Of a stretch of 64,000 nt of DNA, positions 34,394 to 45,472 are shown piece after piece. The translations under genes were made by a program, and so were the position numbers. A model generated the notes under the pieces. It worked only from the letters and a program-made list of their open reading frames with translations. It was not told the DNA's origin and did not search any database. The first letter of the stretch is position 1, and every line of letters starts with the position of its first letter. Origin of the DNA: Bimuria novae-zelandiae CBS 107.79 (taxonomy: Eukaryota > Ascomycota > Dothideomycetes > Pleosporales > Didymosphaeriaceae); NCBI GenBank assembly GCA_010015655.1, contig ML976683.1, forward strand, positions 163,573-227,572. The letters are read 5' to 3'.

Positions 34394-36244
34394 ACATGTT
34401 TTATAAGCGAGCGGCCCATACAAGCGAGCGGCCCACCCCACCAACTTTTTACAGCACATAAACTTCTACCTACTATGGCGCCCCCAATTCAGGCCTAACT
34501 AGCCTCTGCTAAGGCTAATATACACCTTGCAATCTTAGCTATTAATTAAAACTAAATTTAGTCTATAAGAGGTGCAGCACATATATTTACTATCCCTTAA
34601 ATAACGCTCTAACGCCAACGCGCTAGAATTACTACGCGACGCGATTACTAGCCTAAATTAAAAAAGCTTACTAAGATAGAAGAGGAGGTAATTATTAGGT
34701 ATATACTTAACCTAGATTCGTAAGGATTTCCGCCTACGCTAAGTACTGTGCAAGATATAGTAGATAAGCTACTTGCTAAGTAAGGCGCTAGACAGGTTAG
34801 CAAGTAGTAGCCGCGCAACTTTATTAAGCGAATAAATTGTCTTACTACACGATTTAATTAACTATATAATTAGTAGAGAGCTCTATGTAAGGATCTAGAT
34901 ATTATTAGAGCTTAGTTCGAGCTTGTAGCGCGCATAAAGGCTACCTATAGTATCTATAATAAGGATACCTATAACTTCGACGAGACTAGTTTTATGATAG
35001 GCAAGATATTATCTTAGCTTGTTATTACAGGCTTAGAGAGACGCGGCAGGCTAAAGGCTATTTAGCTAGGTAATCGTGGGTAGACTATAGCAATCTATAG
35101 AATTAGCGCTGCTAGCTAGGCGATCCCGCCCTTTATTATCTTTGCTAGCTAGTATTACCTCTCTACCTAGTACCAGGATAATAATATACCGCGCGACTAG
35201 GCTTTTGCTGTTAGTAATAATAGCTAGACTACTAATAAGCTTAGAGTAGAGTGGCTAAGGCACTTTATTAAATATATAGTAAAGTATAGGGTAGGCGCGC
35301 GCTAGCTACTTATACTTAATAGCTATAAGAGCTACAACTTGCTTAAATTTTAAGAGCTCTATAAGGAGAATAATATCTATACTCTCTATATACCGCCACA
35401 TTCGTCGCACCTCTTATAGCTACTTAATATTAGCTACTTTTTGCCGTTAAAGCGCGCGTATAGCTACTAGATTAAGAGCCTAATGCGCGACTATATTAAC
35501 TATATTACAAAGCTAGAGTTCCTACTAGCCTTTTACGCAGCCTATAAGTAGTTAATTATAAAGGAAAATATTTATATAAGCTTTTAAGGCGCTAGCCTAG
35601 TCCTACACAACCTAGAGGCAGTAATATTAAAGCTTAATGTTAAGCTTCGTACGCTAACGCCGCCTCCGCTAAAGGTTACCCTTTAAGAAGCTAAAACACT
35701 AAGCAACGCGCGCGAGCTAGAGGCTTAATTAATATTAATTTATAATAGGATTTAAAGGCATAAGAGCTTATTACCTACTTTTATTATTACAGCGCTTAAT
35801 TAGCTTAAAAAGGGCGCTAAGGTAATAGCTATAAAAGTACGCTTATACGCGATTAGATCGTGAGGCTTAAGAAGGCTAATAAGGCCACTATAACGCGTAA
35901 ATAGCGCAAAAAGAAGCGGATCTAGAAGCAGGGTACCTTAACAAAGGCAGAAGTAGAGAAGATTATCGCTTAAAAGGATATTAAGTAGCAGATAGAGGTA
36001 GAAATACGTTAAGATAAGGCGCGATTAGGTGCTAATTGGCAGGCTTTAACACGCTGCAGCCGCTGCAAGAAGACTGGCTATAACATGCGAATATGCAAGA
36101 ACGATATTATAGATACTATTTAATCTAGTATAGCAATTATATACTATTATCTTATTGTGTTGTTAAGATAGGTTGCTATAAAGGTATAAAAAGTTGGTGG
36201 GGTGGGCCGCTCGCTTGTATGGGCCGCTCGCTTATAAAACACGT
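34394..36244 (+). mobile_element. RIP-inactivated pogo/Fot1-like transposon
   Basis: 1,851 bp, starting ACATGTTTTATAAGCG (an ACGTG start changed by RIP) and ending in the inverted form ATAAAACACGT, with TA at 34392-34393 and 36245-36246. Two GCGAGCGGCCC modules 17 bp apart lie in each inverted repeat, then ACCCCACCAA. Close relative of the elements at 10,180 and 45,473. Confidence 0.92.
34475..36123 (+). pseudogene. Dead pogo/Fot1-like transposase with C-terminal zinc knuckle
   Basis: ATG 34475 (MAPPIQA) to the shared TAA at 36121-36123. The HTH region reads EEEVIIRYILNLDS. The first catalytic block NFDETSF is kept; the second reads ILNSYKSY and the third LLNISYF, so both later aspartates are now Asn. 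Near 36,055 the zinc knuckle reads CSRCKKTGYNMRIC, with the metal-binding His now Tyr. Start and knuckle are 1,580 nt apart against 1,581 in the relative at 45,594, so this copy also has a net one-base deletion. Confidence 0.85.
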
Positions 36245-36246
36245 TA

Positions 36247-38029
36247 TATTTTTTAACTTTACTTTATATACCTCTACTATAATAATAAGTGCAATACGTA
36301 TACTTACGCTAAATTAAAACTAATAGTAGCTAACTAGTTTTAGTAGTTTTATTTTAGCGCCTAAGATATCTTTCCCGACTTTTTAGACTATTTTATTATA
36401 TTAAGCCTTATATTTATAAAATAAGGACCCTTATGATTCTTAAGACTAAACATATATAAACCTATATTTATAGTAATCTTCCTTATATTAAGTGCACTAA
36501 AAAATAAAATATTATAAAGTACTTAAAATTTCTTTACAAATATTTAATTAAACAAAAGGCCTTTACGAACTAGTATATTAAAAGAAAGCTATATCTTAAA
36601 TATATGTAGCATTAGTATATAAAAAAGGACTACTACGTAATAAGTTTCCTATTTAAGCCCCTTTAAGCTATAAAGGGGCCTTAAGGCTCCTTAAGCGTCT
36701 AAGCGCTACTAGTAAGCCCTAGTAGCGCTAATTTAGCGTATATAGCTCCCTTGTAACGTATATATATAGTTTAATATTAAAAAGAAAAAGTTAACTAAGT
36801 TACTAGTTATGCGCATTAACCTGCACACCCCTTTTTTAGTTTATTTTAATAATGGAACCTTAAATACTACCATTAAGAGTAATAACTTTACAGGCTAATA
36901 TATAAAAAAAATTTAATTAAAAGCTAAATATTAAAAAGGCCAAAGCTAAGAAGGTTCTAAACCGTATAACTACTATACTATATTATAAAAATATTACTAA
37001 TATTTAGGGTGTTAAGTTTAGGAATAAATATTAATTTTATAATAGGAATTTTAATAGCTAGCTTAAGATTATTTAGTTAGGTATCTTTTTATTAAATCGT
37101 AACTATTTAAATGCTACTATTAAGTATAAACTTTAAGTAATGAAAAACTTTATTAAAAGTAATATAAAAGCGTTACTTAAGCTCCTAAGTACCTTCTTGC
37201 GGCCTATATACGCCTATAGGCAGTATATAGTGCTAATATAGTATAATTAGTTACTAACTAGCTACTCCAGGGGGAATCATAAGGGAACAGTCGTCCTAAC
37301 CAATACTAGGTTTAAAACTTGTTAAGCTTTAATTTTAGCGGTTAGTAGCGGTAGGGAAAAACATTTTTAAATAAATATTTAACTTAAGTAGTAAGAATTT
37401 AATTAAAAGCTCTAAAAGTTAAATATTACTCTGTAACCTTTAGTTAATAATAACTTCTATACTAATATTAAAGCTAGTAAGCGTAGTGTTATTTTATTTT
37501 AACTTTTTAAGGAGGTAAACAGGCGCGCGAAGCTACGTTAGCGCTTAAGTTATAATTAGTTCTTTATTAAGACCCTTAAGATTTATAGCACCGTGGGTGC
37601 TGTAAAGACGTTTTAGGGAGGTGATATATAGTGGCATAGCTACTAGGCCGTCCCTCTGGGTTCCTTTAGCGTTTATAGGCGGTTAACTACGCCAATTTAC
37701 GCTAGTCTAGTACTAAATGTCTATTTAGGCGCACATAGCCTCTAAGACATACTTAGTTAAGGCTTCTTATAACACTTAGTATTAGGACTTAGGGTTTAGT
37801 TTTTTGCTTTTTAGACACGCTGTCTGGAGATATCCTTACTTTTATATATATATATAATTAATACTTTATTACGTTAATTAGTAGCCTTATAGAACTAATT
37901 AAGCTATTTAGACGTTTTTAGCCCTAATATAGCGTAGTTAGGTCTTTTTTAAACTACTTTACTACTTACTAAAGAATATAAATACTATTCTCTTAACTAT
38001 ATATTACTTATATAACCATTAACGTGGTT
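36247..38029. other. RIP-type debris
   Basis: Stops in every frame and no terminal repeat recognised. The part 37,560-37,780 keeps more G+C (it includes ACCGTGGGTGCTG), so it may be a leftover LTR or regulatory stretch. It could be inner sequence of gypsy B or A, as it lies between pieces of both. Confidence 0.3.
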
Positions 38030-38031
38030 CA

Positions 38032-39866
38032 CCACCGAGCGGGCCAACCCCACCGAGCGGGCCACTTTTTAAAAGTTAGTCTATTGCGAAGCGCCTCCTA
38101 CAACACTACTATAATTTATTATAATTCGCAGAATATAGAAATACTATTTAGACTTATTGCTATTAAATGCATCAATAATTTCTACTGCGCAGGTGCGAGC
38201 GTTGTGGCTAGCTTCGCCGCAACGTCCGCAGCGCCTCTGCCCACGCACCCTCTTTACAGACTCTTCACCCTCCTTTTGCCTACTACTATCCTTTTTAGCT
38301 ATTAAATTAACTACCTCTTTTACTATAAGTGTTTTAGCTGCCTAAATATACTTTCTCTTTTAACTTTTTACTTTTATTACTATCTTTACTACCTTACGAA
38401 GCCTTACTATTTTTTATTATATTAACACTATTTCGTGCCCTATTAATGTAACACCTTTGTTAAGCTACTTAATAGCTTTAAGAAGCGGAGAAACTAGTAA
38501 ATCTTTATACTTTTATACACGCTTATAAACTAGCGTTAACTAAGCCTCTATCTCGCAGAGGTTGCTTAGTATTTTTAATTCCTATAAAGTATTCTCTACG
38601 TTTGGTAGAGTTGGCGTACGAAGAACTATATTAAGTCTTAATAACACTACCTCTAGGTTATATAAGACTAATCTAGCGCCTTTAAAGCCTGCGTAGATGT
38701 TCGCCTTTATTATTACTTTTTTAAAAGCTACTTTAAAGGCTAGTAGAAAGACCTCCTTCTTAATTTACTTAGTGCTATACTATGCTAAGCTACTAATCTT
38801 ATTGCTATACGTCCGCTTTAAAGGCGAAAAATAACCTATATTAAGTAGCTACAAGAGGTGTAATAAGTGTAGAGGTATATAGAGAATAATAATCTTCTAT
38901 TCCTTATAGTATTTATAGAATTCGTGTAAGTAGTGGCTCTCGTAACTATCTATAATTAGTAGCTAGTGTGCACCTAAACTACGCGCCTTAGTATAGGTAT
39001 TAAAGTACCTTAGCTAGGCAAGGCTAAGCTTATTTAACGTCTAGCTATTAAGACTAACTTTAATAACCTAGTCTTAGGGTAGATTATAAAACCAGGACGT
39101 AATTAGAACCTTGCTAGGGAAGATAAAAAAGGGTAGTAGAGCCTAGCCTTTAGCGCTAACACCCTAGATATTAATAACCTACCTATAATTACTAGGTTAA
39201 ATCTTCTTTAAGTTGCTTCGCTTTTTAGAGCCTGTAAAGACTATCTAACCCTGTATTACTCCTATTATAAAGCCTGTCTCGTTAAAGTTGTACGTGTCGT
39301 TATCAGCGATACTGTACTTAGCCTTAGTATTAGTAACTAGCTTAAACTAGGGCGTTATAATACGTAGATCTTCGTTTAGGGCTTGCTAATAATTATATAA
39401 ATAGCTCCTTTAAAGCTTAATTTCTAGCGTACGCGTCTTAAGCCTGTCTACTTAGTATTTATTAATAGGGTATCTACCGCGCTTAGTAAGTAGATTATTA
39501 GCTATATCTTAGACTATATCCCTTATTACACCTATTCCTTGCTAGTTAAGCTTAAGTATACGTTGGACTAGAGCCTCCTCCTCTAGCTTAGTTAGCTTCT
39601 TTAAGTTAGGCTCGCGATTGCGTTAAGAGAGTGCTCCTTAGCGTTATTATTATACTATTATTTAAGGCACGCTAAAGGCTATAATAACGCGTCTTTTACT
39701 CTTATTATAATCTTTAATTATAGCTTAGATAGCAAGCTATAGTGCGCTTTTAGTATAAGGTTATTACGCGTTATGTTGTGATGGCATTGTAGTATAAGCT
39801 AGAGGTGGGCTGCATTTAGCAAAGTTGGCCCGCTCGGTGTGGTTGGCCCGCTCGGTAGTGAACCAC
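38032..39866 (-). mobile_element. RIP-inactivated pogo/Fot1-like transposon (GAGCGGGCC type)
   Basis: 1,835 bp starting ACGTGGTTCACCACCG, TA on both sides (38030-38031, 39867-39868). The inverted repeats carry two CACCGAGCGGGCC modules 18 bp apart. Sister of the element at 52,607, with the same module and same codon layout. It sits within minus-strand gypsy A gag sequence on its right side. Confidence 0.92.
38144..39787 (-). pseudogene. Dead pogo/Fot1-like transposase with C-terminal zinc knuckle
   Basis: ATG 39787 (MPSQHNA) to TAG 38144-38146, 547 codons in one net frame, many internal stops. The first catalytic region has the acid replaced by Asn as in its sister (NFNETGF); the second still reads IIDSYESH. 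The zinc knuckle (codons 520-533) is intact: CGRCGEASHNARTC, spacing C-x2-C-x4-H-x4-C. The last 150 bp are strikingly free of RIP compared with the middle. Long antisense frames across this tail are shadows of it. Confidence 0.87.
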
Positions 39867-39868
39867 GT

Positions 39869-41640
39869 TAGTTAATTATTAATTTATATAGCTAGCTTTA
39901 TAAGTTCCTCTAAGTTATCTATCTTATTATAATAGGTAAGCTCGTCCTTAACGCTTTCCTTTAGCCTATTATAGTAGGCTACCTAAAGTAGGGCGTTGTC
40001 TTAATTAATCTTAGCTTAAAGGCGTCTAAACTTAGCTATATATATACTAGCTAATATTATTTCTTTAAGCCTTTATATCTTGCGTTTAGCTTATTATTCC
40101 TTATTAATTTCTTTAAATATAATATAGATTTACTCTTTAAAAGATGCCTAGTCTTTAAACACCTTCTTAGTTTTATTACTATATTCTAAGATATTATTTT
40201 CGTTTACTAAGTAATTCTTAGTAAGTGGTTAGAACTATTTAGCTACCTTGCCCTTTATATATATGCCTATCGCTAGGATTTTAGACTATTTGGTTCTAAA
40301 GACATCCTTATTATATTAGTAGTATAGTTCTATATTTATAAGGAACGCCTTAAGTTCTTTATATTTACCTTTACAAATTTTAAGAACTTTAAAGGATATG
40401 CTTCCTATAGTTATAGTAATTAGAATATAAGCTATTAGTTTAGCTAGCTACTCTTTAAGCTACTATATCTTATTAGCCTAATTAGCTAATACTATTATAG
40501 TATTTATAGTAGGTCCGAATGCCACACTTTCTATTAAGATCCTTACTATAGTAGCTACTATAGCTATTTTATTATCTCGAATCTTTAAGTAGTTAAAGTG
40601 TTATAAGGGTTCTACGTACCTAAGCCTATTCTAGGTTAGGAAAGAATAGGTTAAGGGTAGAGCGCCTTACAGATATTTAGTAGTTAAGAGCTAGTAATAG
40701 CTATAAAATTAGTTTAAGAATAATTTAATTTTATAATAAACTATAGAATAACGAACTAAGAGATTTAGTAATCTGTTATAAAAGATATACTTGTAGTATA
40801 TTAAGTTAATTATAAAAAGTAAGAAAAGTATAGAGAGTATTCTAGACTATATACTAGTTATCTTATTCCTTAATATCCTAGAATTCCTTTAGTCTCCTAA
40901 AAGACTTATTTTTTAGTAAGATATCCTTGAGTTCTTTAATTAAGCTAGTATTCTCCTAGGATTCTATCCTTTTAGCGGGATCCTAATTACGTAACTGCTA
41001 ACCTAATTCTGCCCCGCCCGCTAGCGTGCTAAGCCCTATTAGCCTTCCTGTGTGGTCCCTTGCTAACCTGTAATTCACGGTAGCCGTACCGTCGTAATTC
41101 TTCGTAATTGTAACATAGTTAGGGTGCTTATAAAAGGTCTTTATTAATACTTGCTAGATATAAGCTAGTTTTATAAAAGTGTCTTAGTTATAGTTCTTTT
41201 TAGTATTATAGCTATTGCTTTAGATCTCGTGTTTTTAGTAAGTAAAGCATTTAGCTAGGTTATACGCACTGCTAAGCATGTGCTTCTTAAGTATTAATAC
41301 TATAAACAAGTATTTTAGTATTATTATATTGTATGTAGTGTACACGTTACTACTATTTATTTAATAAACGTAGTAAGTTATTTAGCTCTTCTAGCTACTA
41401 TGACGTAGTATATTTAAACTATTTATTTTTTTTAACTCCCTTTAAGCCTTGTTTAGTAGTATTAGGAACCCTTTTATATTAAATAATTTTAGTTTAATAA
41501 ACTAATAGCTTAGCGTAGTTGCGTAGTAGGTTAATTAGAGTAGTTATTATTAAGTTATACGTATAAATAAGTAGATCAAGTACCTTAACTAGATATTCTA
41601 TTACTATCTTTAGCTAACGTATTAAATAATTTTAGTATAA
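39869..41640 (-). pseudogene. Gypsy A gag region, minus strand
   Basis: Directly downstream (minus) of the LTR at 41,641-41,885. From 41,640 down, the sequence aligns with the region after the 5' LTR of the complete gypsy A (for example the shared CTACGCTAAGCTATTAG). Near 39,960 it reads ESVKDELTYYNKIDNLEEL, a typical gypsy gag capsid pattern. It is interrupted by the pogo-like element at 38,032-39,866; its continuation beyond that is unclear. Confidence 0.6.
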
Positions 41641-41885
41641 TATAAGGACGGGCACGGGCTCCTTTATTAAAAAAGTAGATAAGGTAAGTTAGCTCTATTT
41701 TAGCTACACTAAAATAAGGAGACTATAGGTATATAGGCTTGCGGCGCTTTTATGCGCTTGCCAGAGCAGAATAACTATCTATTTAAGGTAACTACGCTAG
41801 GTGCGCGAGCAACCGCACCAGGGCGTAAGGCAGTTACGTCTCGTACGCGAGGTCATGTGACCTGTTGGCATGTTAGGCTGTCACA
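41641..41885 (-). repeat. Gypsy A LTR, minus orientation
   Basis: Minus strand starts TGTGACAGCCTAACATGCC (41885) and ends CCCGTCCTTATA (41641), homologous to the 269-bp gypsy A LTR with small deletions. No target duplication is found. Its start abuts plus-strand gypsy A reverse-transcriptase sequence, a rearrangement junction. Confidence 0.82.
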
Positions 41886-43377
41886 CGCAGGCGCTACTCT
41901 AGCTTACTTCTTAAAAAACCTTAGATGTCTTACCTCTATACTATAATTGCGTTAATTATAATATTAAGCTAATTATACATAATACGCTAACGTTAAAACA
42001 ACTATATAGTATATTTTTTAAGTAGCTAGAGCTTGTAAGAGCTTACCTAGAGGATTATTTATAATAAAGCTTTAATACTTATAGTAATACTCTATACGCC
42101 TTACTAGTGCTATTTACTAAAAAGTCTAAAGGAAGGTAATAATCCTATATTAACCACTATAAGTTTAATATATTTATAAAAAAGGATATTTATCTTATTT
42201 TACTTATTTAAAAGACTGTTACGTGGCTCATGATTACTAAAGCGTTTATACAGCTCAATATATGATAAGTATTTTATTATATCTAACTTAATGAGGATAC
42301 TATAGACCTAACTACCTTTTATATACGCTATAGTAACTATAAGTATCACATACTCTTATTTAGCCTTTCTAATAGCGTTGTAACCTTCTAACAATATATT
42401 AATAAAGTACTATATAAAGTACTTAACGACTTTTATATAGCGTATCTAGATAATATCCTTATATACTTAGAGAGCCTGCTATAGCACGAAAAGTACGTTG
42501 CTTAGGTACTTAAGTAACTACGCAATGCTAGTTTATAAGTAAATATTAAAAAGAGTAAGTTTATAGTAATAAAAATAAAATTTCTTAGTCTAATTATTAG
42601 CACTTAAGGTATTTAGAAAGACTTAAAAAAGGTCGCCGTAGTATAGGACTATCTAGTACTTACTTTAGTTAAAGGCGTATAATTATTTTTAAGCTTTTAT
42701 AACTTCTATAGAACCTTCCTTAAGAACTATAAACGCATTATCTGTTACGATCACGAATCCCACGGGAACAATGGAACCAGACAATTACGCCAAGAAAGTC
42801 ATTGTTGGCGGAATGACCGTGCCGAAGGAACACACAGGAGCGCGGGGCAGCTTAGGTTAGTAATCACGTAACGCTGTCCCGCATAAGCGAAAGTCCCTAG
42901 GGACTATAGAGTCTTAGCAGAACTATAATAGTAATTCTAATAATAGTAAGAACTAAAATAAATAGTATATAGTTTAATAGTTTCTTTCTACCTTTCCTAC
43001 TCCTTGTAGTTAACTTAATATACTACGAGTATATTTTTGAAAACAGATTAGTAAACCTCCTAGTTAGTTATTTTATAGTTTATTATAGAATTAGATTATT
43101 TATATACCTTAGTGTTATTATTTTAAGCTCTTAACTACTAAATATATCTATAAGGCATATTACTCTTGACCTATCCTTCCCTAACCCGGATCAGGCTTAG
43201 GTACGTATACCACCTTGTAACATTATCTAGCTACTTACTAAGCTACTTAAGAAAGGCGTCTAGCATGCCTTTAGCAAGCACGAGCTTATAGCCTTTTAGT
43301 AAGCTAAAGACCTTATACTATTAAATAATATCCTTAACTACTACTTGCTCTATTATATAATGCGTATAGATACTAAT
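41886..43377 (+). pseudogene. Gypsy A reverse transcriptase to RNase H fragment, plus strand
   Basis: Begins GCAGGCGCTACTCTAGC, matching about 6,638 of the complete gypsy A, and runs colinearly through the RT active site (TATCTAGATAATATCC near 42,443) to the start of RNase H (MRIDTN near 43,360). A solo LTR interrupts it at 42,743-43,222. It ends exactly at the LTR of gypsy B, whose left flank is CTAAT. Confidence 0.82.
42743..43222 (+). repeat. Solo LTR with target duplication
   Basis: 480 bp starting TGTTACGATCACG and ending CACCTTGTAACA, flanked by TTATC (42738-42742, 43223-43227). It sits in the gypsy A fragment, and removing it restores the alignment. Its first 190 bp are G+C-rich, the middle is AT-rich. 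Same start and end as the solo LTR at 13,912, probably the same or a related family. Confidence 0.9.
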
Positions 43378-43564
43378 TGTTATACTATAGGTGTATGTGA
43401 CTGACTGAGGGCCTAACTTAGTAATATTAGGTAACTCTAGGTATATAGCTAAAGCTATTTAAATAGAGGCTTAGTAATAATTTGCTTATTCTTTCATATA
43501 CTAGATATAACCCCTTTAATCTCTATCTAACTACTATACTACCTGCCCTACCTATTCTCTTATA
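43378..43564 (+). repeat. LTR of gypsy B, probably the 5' LTR
   Basis: 187 bp from TGTTATACTATAGG to CTCTTATA, matching the copy at 33,804-33,990. It is preceded by gypsy A sequence ending in CTAAT and followed by gag-like sequence, not by the same five bases, so it is not a solo LTR. Confidence 0.78.
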
Positions 43565-45472
43565 TTCAAATTACTCTATATCTATAGTAGTAGTTAAGTG
43601 TATAATAGGTCTAAAGACTTGCTATACCTTTACTATCTAAGACTTTATTAAGCAAGACCTACCTATTAAGGTTAATAAACTATAAGATATTTAAAACTAT
43701 TTAGTTTAAGAATCCTTTACTTAAAGAAACTATTTAGTATTAGCTTGCCCTTTTAGGGCGTAAACAGGCCCTTTTAGCGTTATTTTAATTTTAATAGTTA
43801 CTTTAGGTGCGATGTCTACCTAACTAGTATTTGCTAATTTTATATTATAGTAAACCATTAAGAAATCTTGTGCTTAAGTTAAAAAGATCTATAATTAAAA
43901 AGAAATAAAGTGTATTATTACTATATCTTATTATTATAAATAAGGGAACTAAAATGCTATTTTAAAAACCCTTATAGTGGCTATCTAGTCTATAGTAGTA
44001 AGTCTAGTACCTGCGATGCGACCTCCTCCTCATAAAGCACTATATATATATTTAAAGAACGATTAACGCGATTTTAATCTTTAAAAAGATAATTCTAAAT
44101 ATTATTTTAAATAATTATTTCTCTATTTTCCTGCTAAGGGAGTAAAGGTAGAGTTACTATTACTTATATAATAAAACCTTCGATATTAGTAAAAATACTA
44201 AAGCAGCGTCCTAACGTAGCTAGGGTTATGACTAATGAAAGACTTAAGACGTATTAAAGGAGAAGATACTTAATACGTTATAAACATTTTTTAATAGTAA
44301 CTATAAGCCTATAATATACTCTTAAGCAGTGTTTTTAGAAGCTAAGCTAGTTACTATATAAACTATTAGAGTATATTTAATTATTATAGGAAAAGTTAAG
44401 CTATAGTATAAAAAAAGATAAGATAACGCGTATACTTAACTATACTAGTTATTTAAACTACTATATTAAAGGTTAATTAGTAACTTTAGATAACTTTTAG
44501 CGAGATATAGTTACGAAAAAAAAGCTATTATATTTTAGAAATACTTATTTGCTCTAAAAGCCAATTAAGGATCCTTTAAGAAACGCTTACTAGAAGTAGA
44601 GAAGTTTTTAAAATCTTTAAAATCTACTAAGGGCCCTAATAAGTTGTTAAAAGGCGCTAAATGGCCTGCTATAGTAACTTTTTAGCATTAAAAGCGTAAT
44701 TACCTTGCTAATTTACTATTATTATAACTATCTATGTTATATAAGTCCAGACCGTTTAAAGAGGGAAAAGTTAGCCTTGGCTAATTTTATTAAAGTAAAA
44801 CATAACTCACTAAGAAAAAAAGGGGCGTAAGGTATAGTAGCTATATTTATTAATTATATTAATATTTTAGCTAGCTATATTAATAGGGTCCCTACGCAAA
44901 AGATTATAGTTAATTATTTAACTAGCTTTATAGCTAGGCTAATAGTATGCTTATTTTTAAGACTAAAATTAAAAATAAAGGCAAAATTAACGCTCTTCTA
45001 AATCCAAAATTAGTCTTAAATCTTTTTTTTATTCAGTTAGTAAAAAAGAGAGAGCTAAAAGTAATGTTTTTAAACTATTTATCAGTGGAAGCTATAAATA
45101 GGTCTAATATACCTATTAATAGTATGGTAGTCGCTAATATAGAGTTAACTGACTCTTAGGGCTACAAATAAACATAAAGTATTTATTTATAATAATAGAC
45201 ATTCTTTAGTTCGTGATCTTTTTAGGCTTACCTTAGTTTAGTAAGAAAGTTTTAAAAGTACACGTTATGATTAGGCGTGACCTTTTTAAAAAGGTACTTT
45301 AGAAAAGCAAACACTTCCTTTAAATACATAATTATAAAATGTGCTAATAAGTTTAAGCGCACTATTTATAACCCTTATATAGTAGTTAATACTTCCTTAG
45401 TTAGCGATATTAATAAAGTAGACGGAAGGGACCTAATTAGGCGTAGTAATTTACTATTATTAAAATAGTATA
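43565..45472 (+). pseudogene. Gypsy B gag and protease
   Basis: Gag is heavily broken; a possible zinc-knuckle remnant is near 44,700-44,750. From 44,947 to 45,159 an open stretch encodes a retropepsin-like region: INALLNPKLVLNLFF, where the usual D-S/T-G triad is lost, then QLVKKRELKVMFLNYLSVEA. From 45,277 to 45,468 a second open stretch (MTFLKRYFRKANTSFK) covers the linker toward the reverse transcriptase. The pogo-like element at 45,473 then splits the gene. These stretches are less stop-ridden than the rest. Confidence 0.6.

Noticed and set aside
38024..38345. Two overlapping plus-strand open frames, mirrored at 54,130-54,493
   Set aside because: They are antisense to the RIP-free zinc-knuckle tail of the two sister transposases. 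Their conservation reflects the knuckle, not a second protein.
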